Assembly: GCA_944381625.1 (NCBI GenBank)
Contig: CALWLW010000004.1
Span: 1 to 64,000, forward strand
Direction of reading: 5' to 3'
Length of the DNA stretch: 64,000 nucleotides
From: an uncultured Lachnoclostridium sp.
GTDB taxonomy: Bacteria; Bacillota; Clostridia; Lachnospirales; Lachnospiraceae
Positions 63,862 through 64,000 of the stretch are shown one piece after another (position 1 is the first letter of the stretch; the number at the start of each line of letters is the position of its first letter). The notes beneath the pieces were generated by a model. The model was given only the letters and a program-made list of their open reading frames with translations. It was not told the DNA's origin and made no database searches. A program made the translations under genes and the position numbers.

Positions 63862-64000
63862 CCGATTCCATGCAAGCATGGCAGCGGCGCCTTTGCCCGC
63901 TTTGTTTCCCGCAGTGCTGCTCGACTCCGCTTCGCTCCGTCTCGCTCACGGGCTTTCGCCCTATGGAATCGGTCAAAACCGCTGCTGCTCATGCAAGCAT
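63862..64000. repeat. Dispersed GC-rich intergenic repeat, copy 2 (window edge)
   Basis: CCGATTCCAT (63862-63871) and ATGGAATCGG (63963-63972) are perfect 10-bp inverted ends of a 111-bp unit. Inside, 63928-63964 matches copy 1 at 43333-43369. CATGCAAGCAT occurs at 63869-63879 and again at 63990-64000, the last bases of the window. It stands just upstream of sbcD. Confidence 0.7.

Overview
The window reads as chromosome of an endospore-forming, GC-rich Firmicute, most likely a Lachnospiraceae-type gut Clostridium. The pointers are a spoIVB peptidase gene, lipoproteins with acidic Ala/Glu/Pro/Asp linkers after the lipobox, strong AGGAGG ribosome binding sites, sigma-A promoters of the TTGACA-N17-TATAAT type, and the clostridial thiSFGHE and asp23-nusB-xseAB-ispA-dxs-tlyA-nadK-argR-recN-spoIVB gene orders. 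I cannot name a species. Nearly every gene is on the minus strand; the exceptions are an XRE regulator (17954-18238) and an AraC/PocR regulator (30307-31197). I found no rRNA, tRNA, CRISPR array or insertion sequence.

Layout. 1-75: start of a MerR-type regulator with a 19-bp-spacer promoter. 276-4565: pstSCAB-phoU phosphate uptake operon with Pho-box-like 11-bp repeats upstream of pstS. 4604-9414: MATE exporter and two aminopeptidases. 9616-15933: ABC exporter with one ATPase and two tandemly duplicated permease pairs. 16325-18238: a degenerate tyrosine recombinase with a tandem Cys-rich N-terminus, divergent from an XRE regulator. 18299-21218: ABC importer of the TrpXYZ-like class. 21445-23853: polar amino-acid ABC importer. 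24012-26011: cytidylate-kinase-like protein and FAD dehydrogenase. 26232-31197: sugar catabolic operon (isomerase, FGGY kinase, DUF4432 epimerase) with a divergent AraC/PocR activator. 31134-33037: NUDIX and MATE.

33103-43189: long housekeeping operon (Asp23, NusB, XseAB, IspA, Dxs, TlyA, NadK, ArgR, RecN, SpoIVB); spo0A, which follows spoIVB in Bacillus, is not here. 43444-46777: prfC and a GIY-YIG/DUF2075 helicase, with promoters packed into the preceding terminators. 46905-50384: thiSFGHE thiazole/thiamine operon with no visible TPP riboswitch. 50637-53423: phosphatase, a NifX-SlyD fusion protein, and a HigB-like toxin with an XRE-ImmA antitoxin under a promoter flanked by two palindromes. 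53559-63826: an unbroken same-strand run of SbcD, SbcC, small membrane protein, methyltransferase, PLD-helicase-DUF3427, NUDIX and ABC-F. The last run is the best candidate for an uncharacterised nucleic-acid defence or repair module.

Intergenic repeats worth note lie at 26035-26206 and, as two related copies, at 43279-43443 and 63862-64000. Starts were chosen by ribosome binding site and family alignment; several reading frames run further upstream, and these extensions were trimmed.
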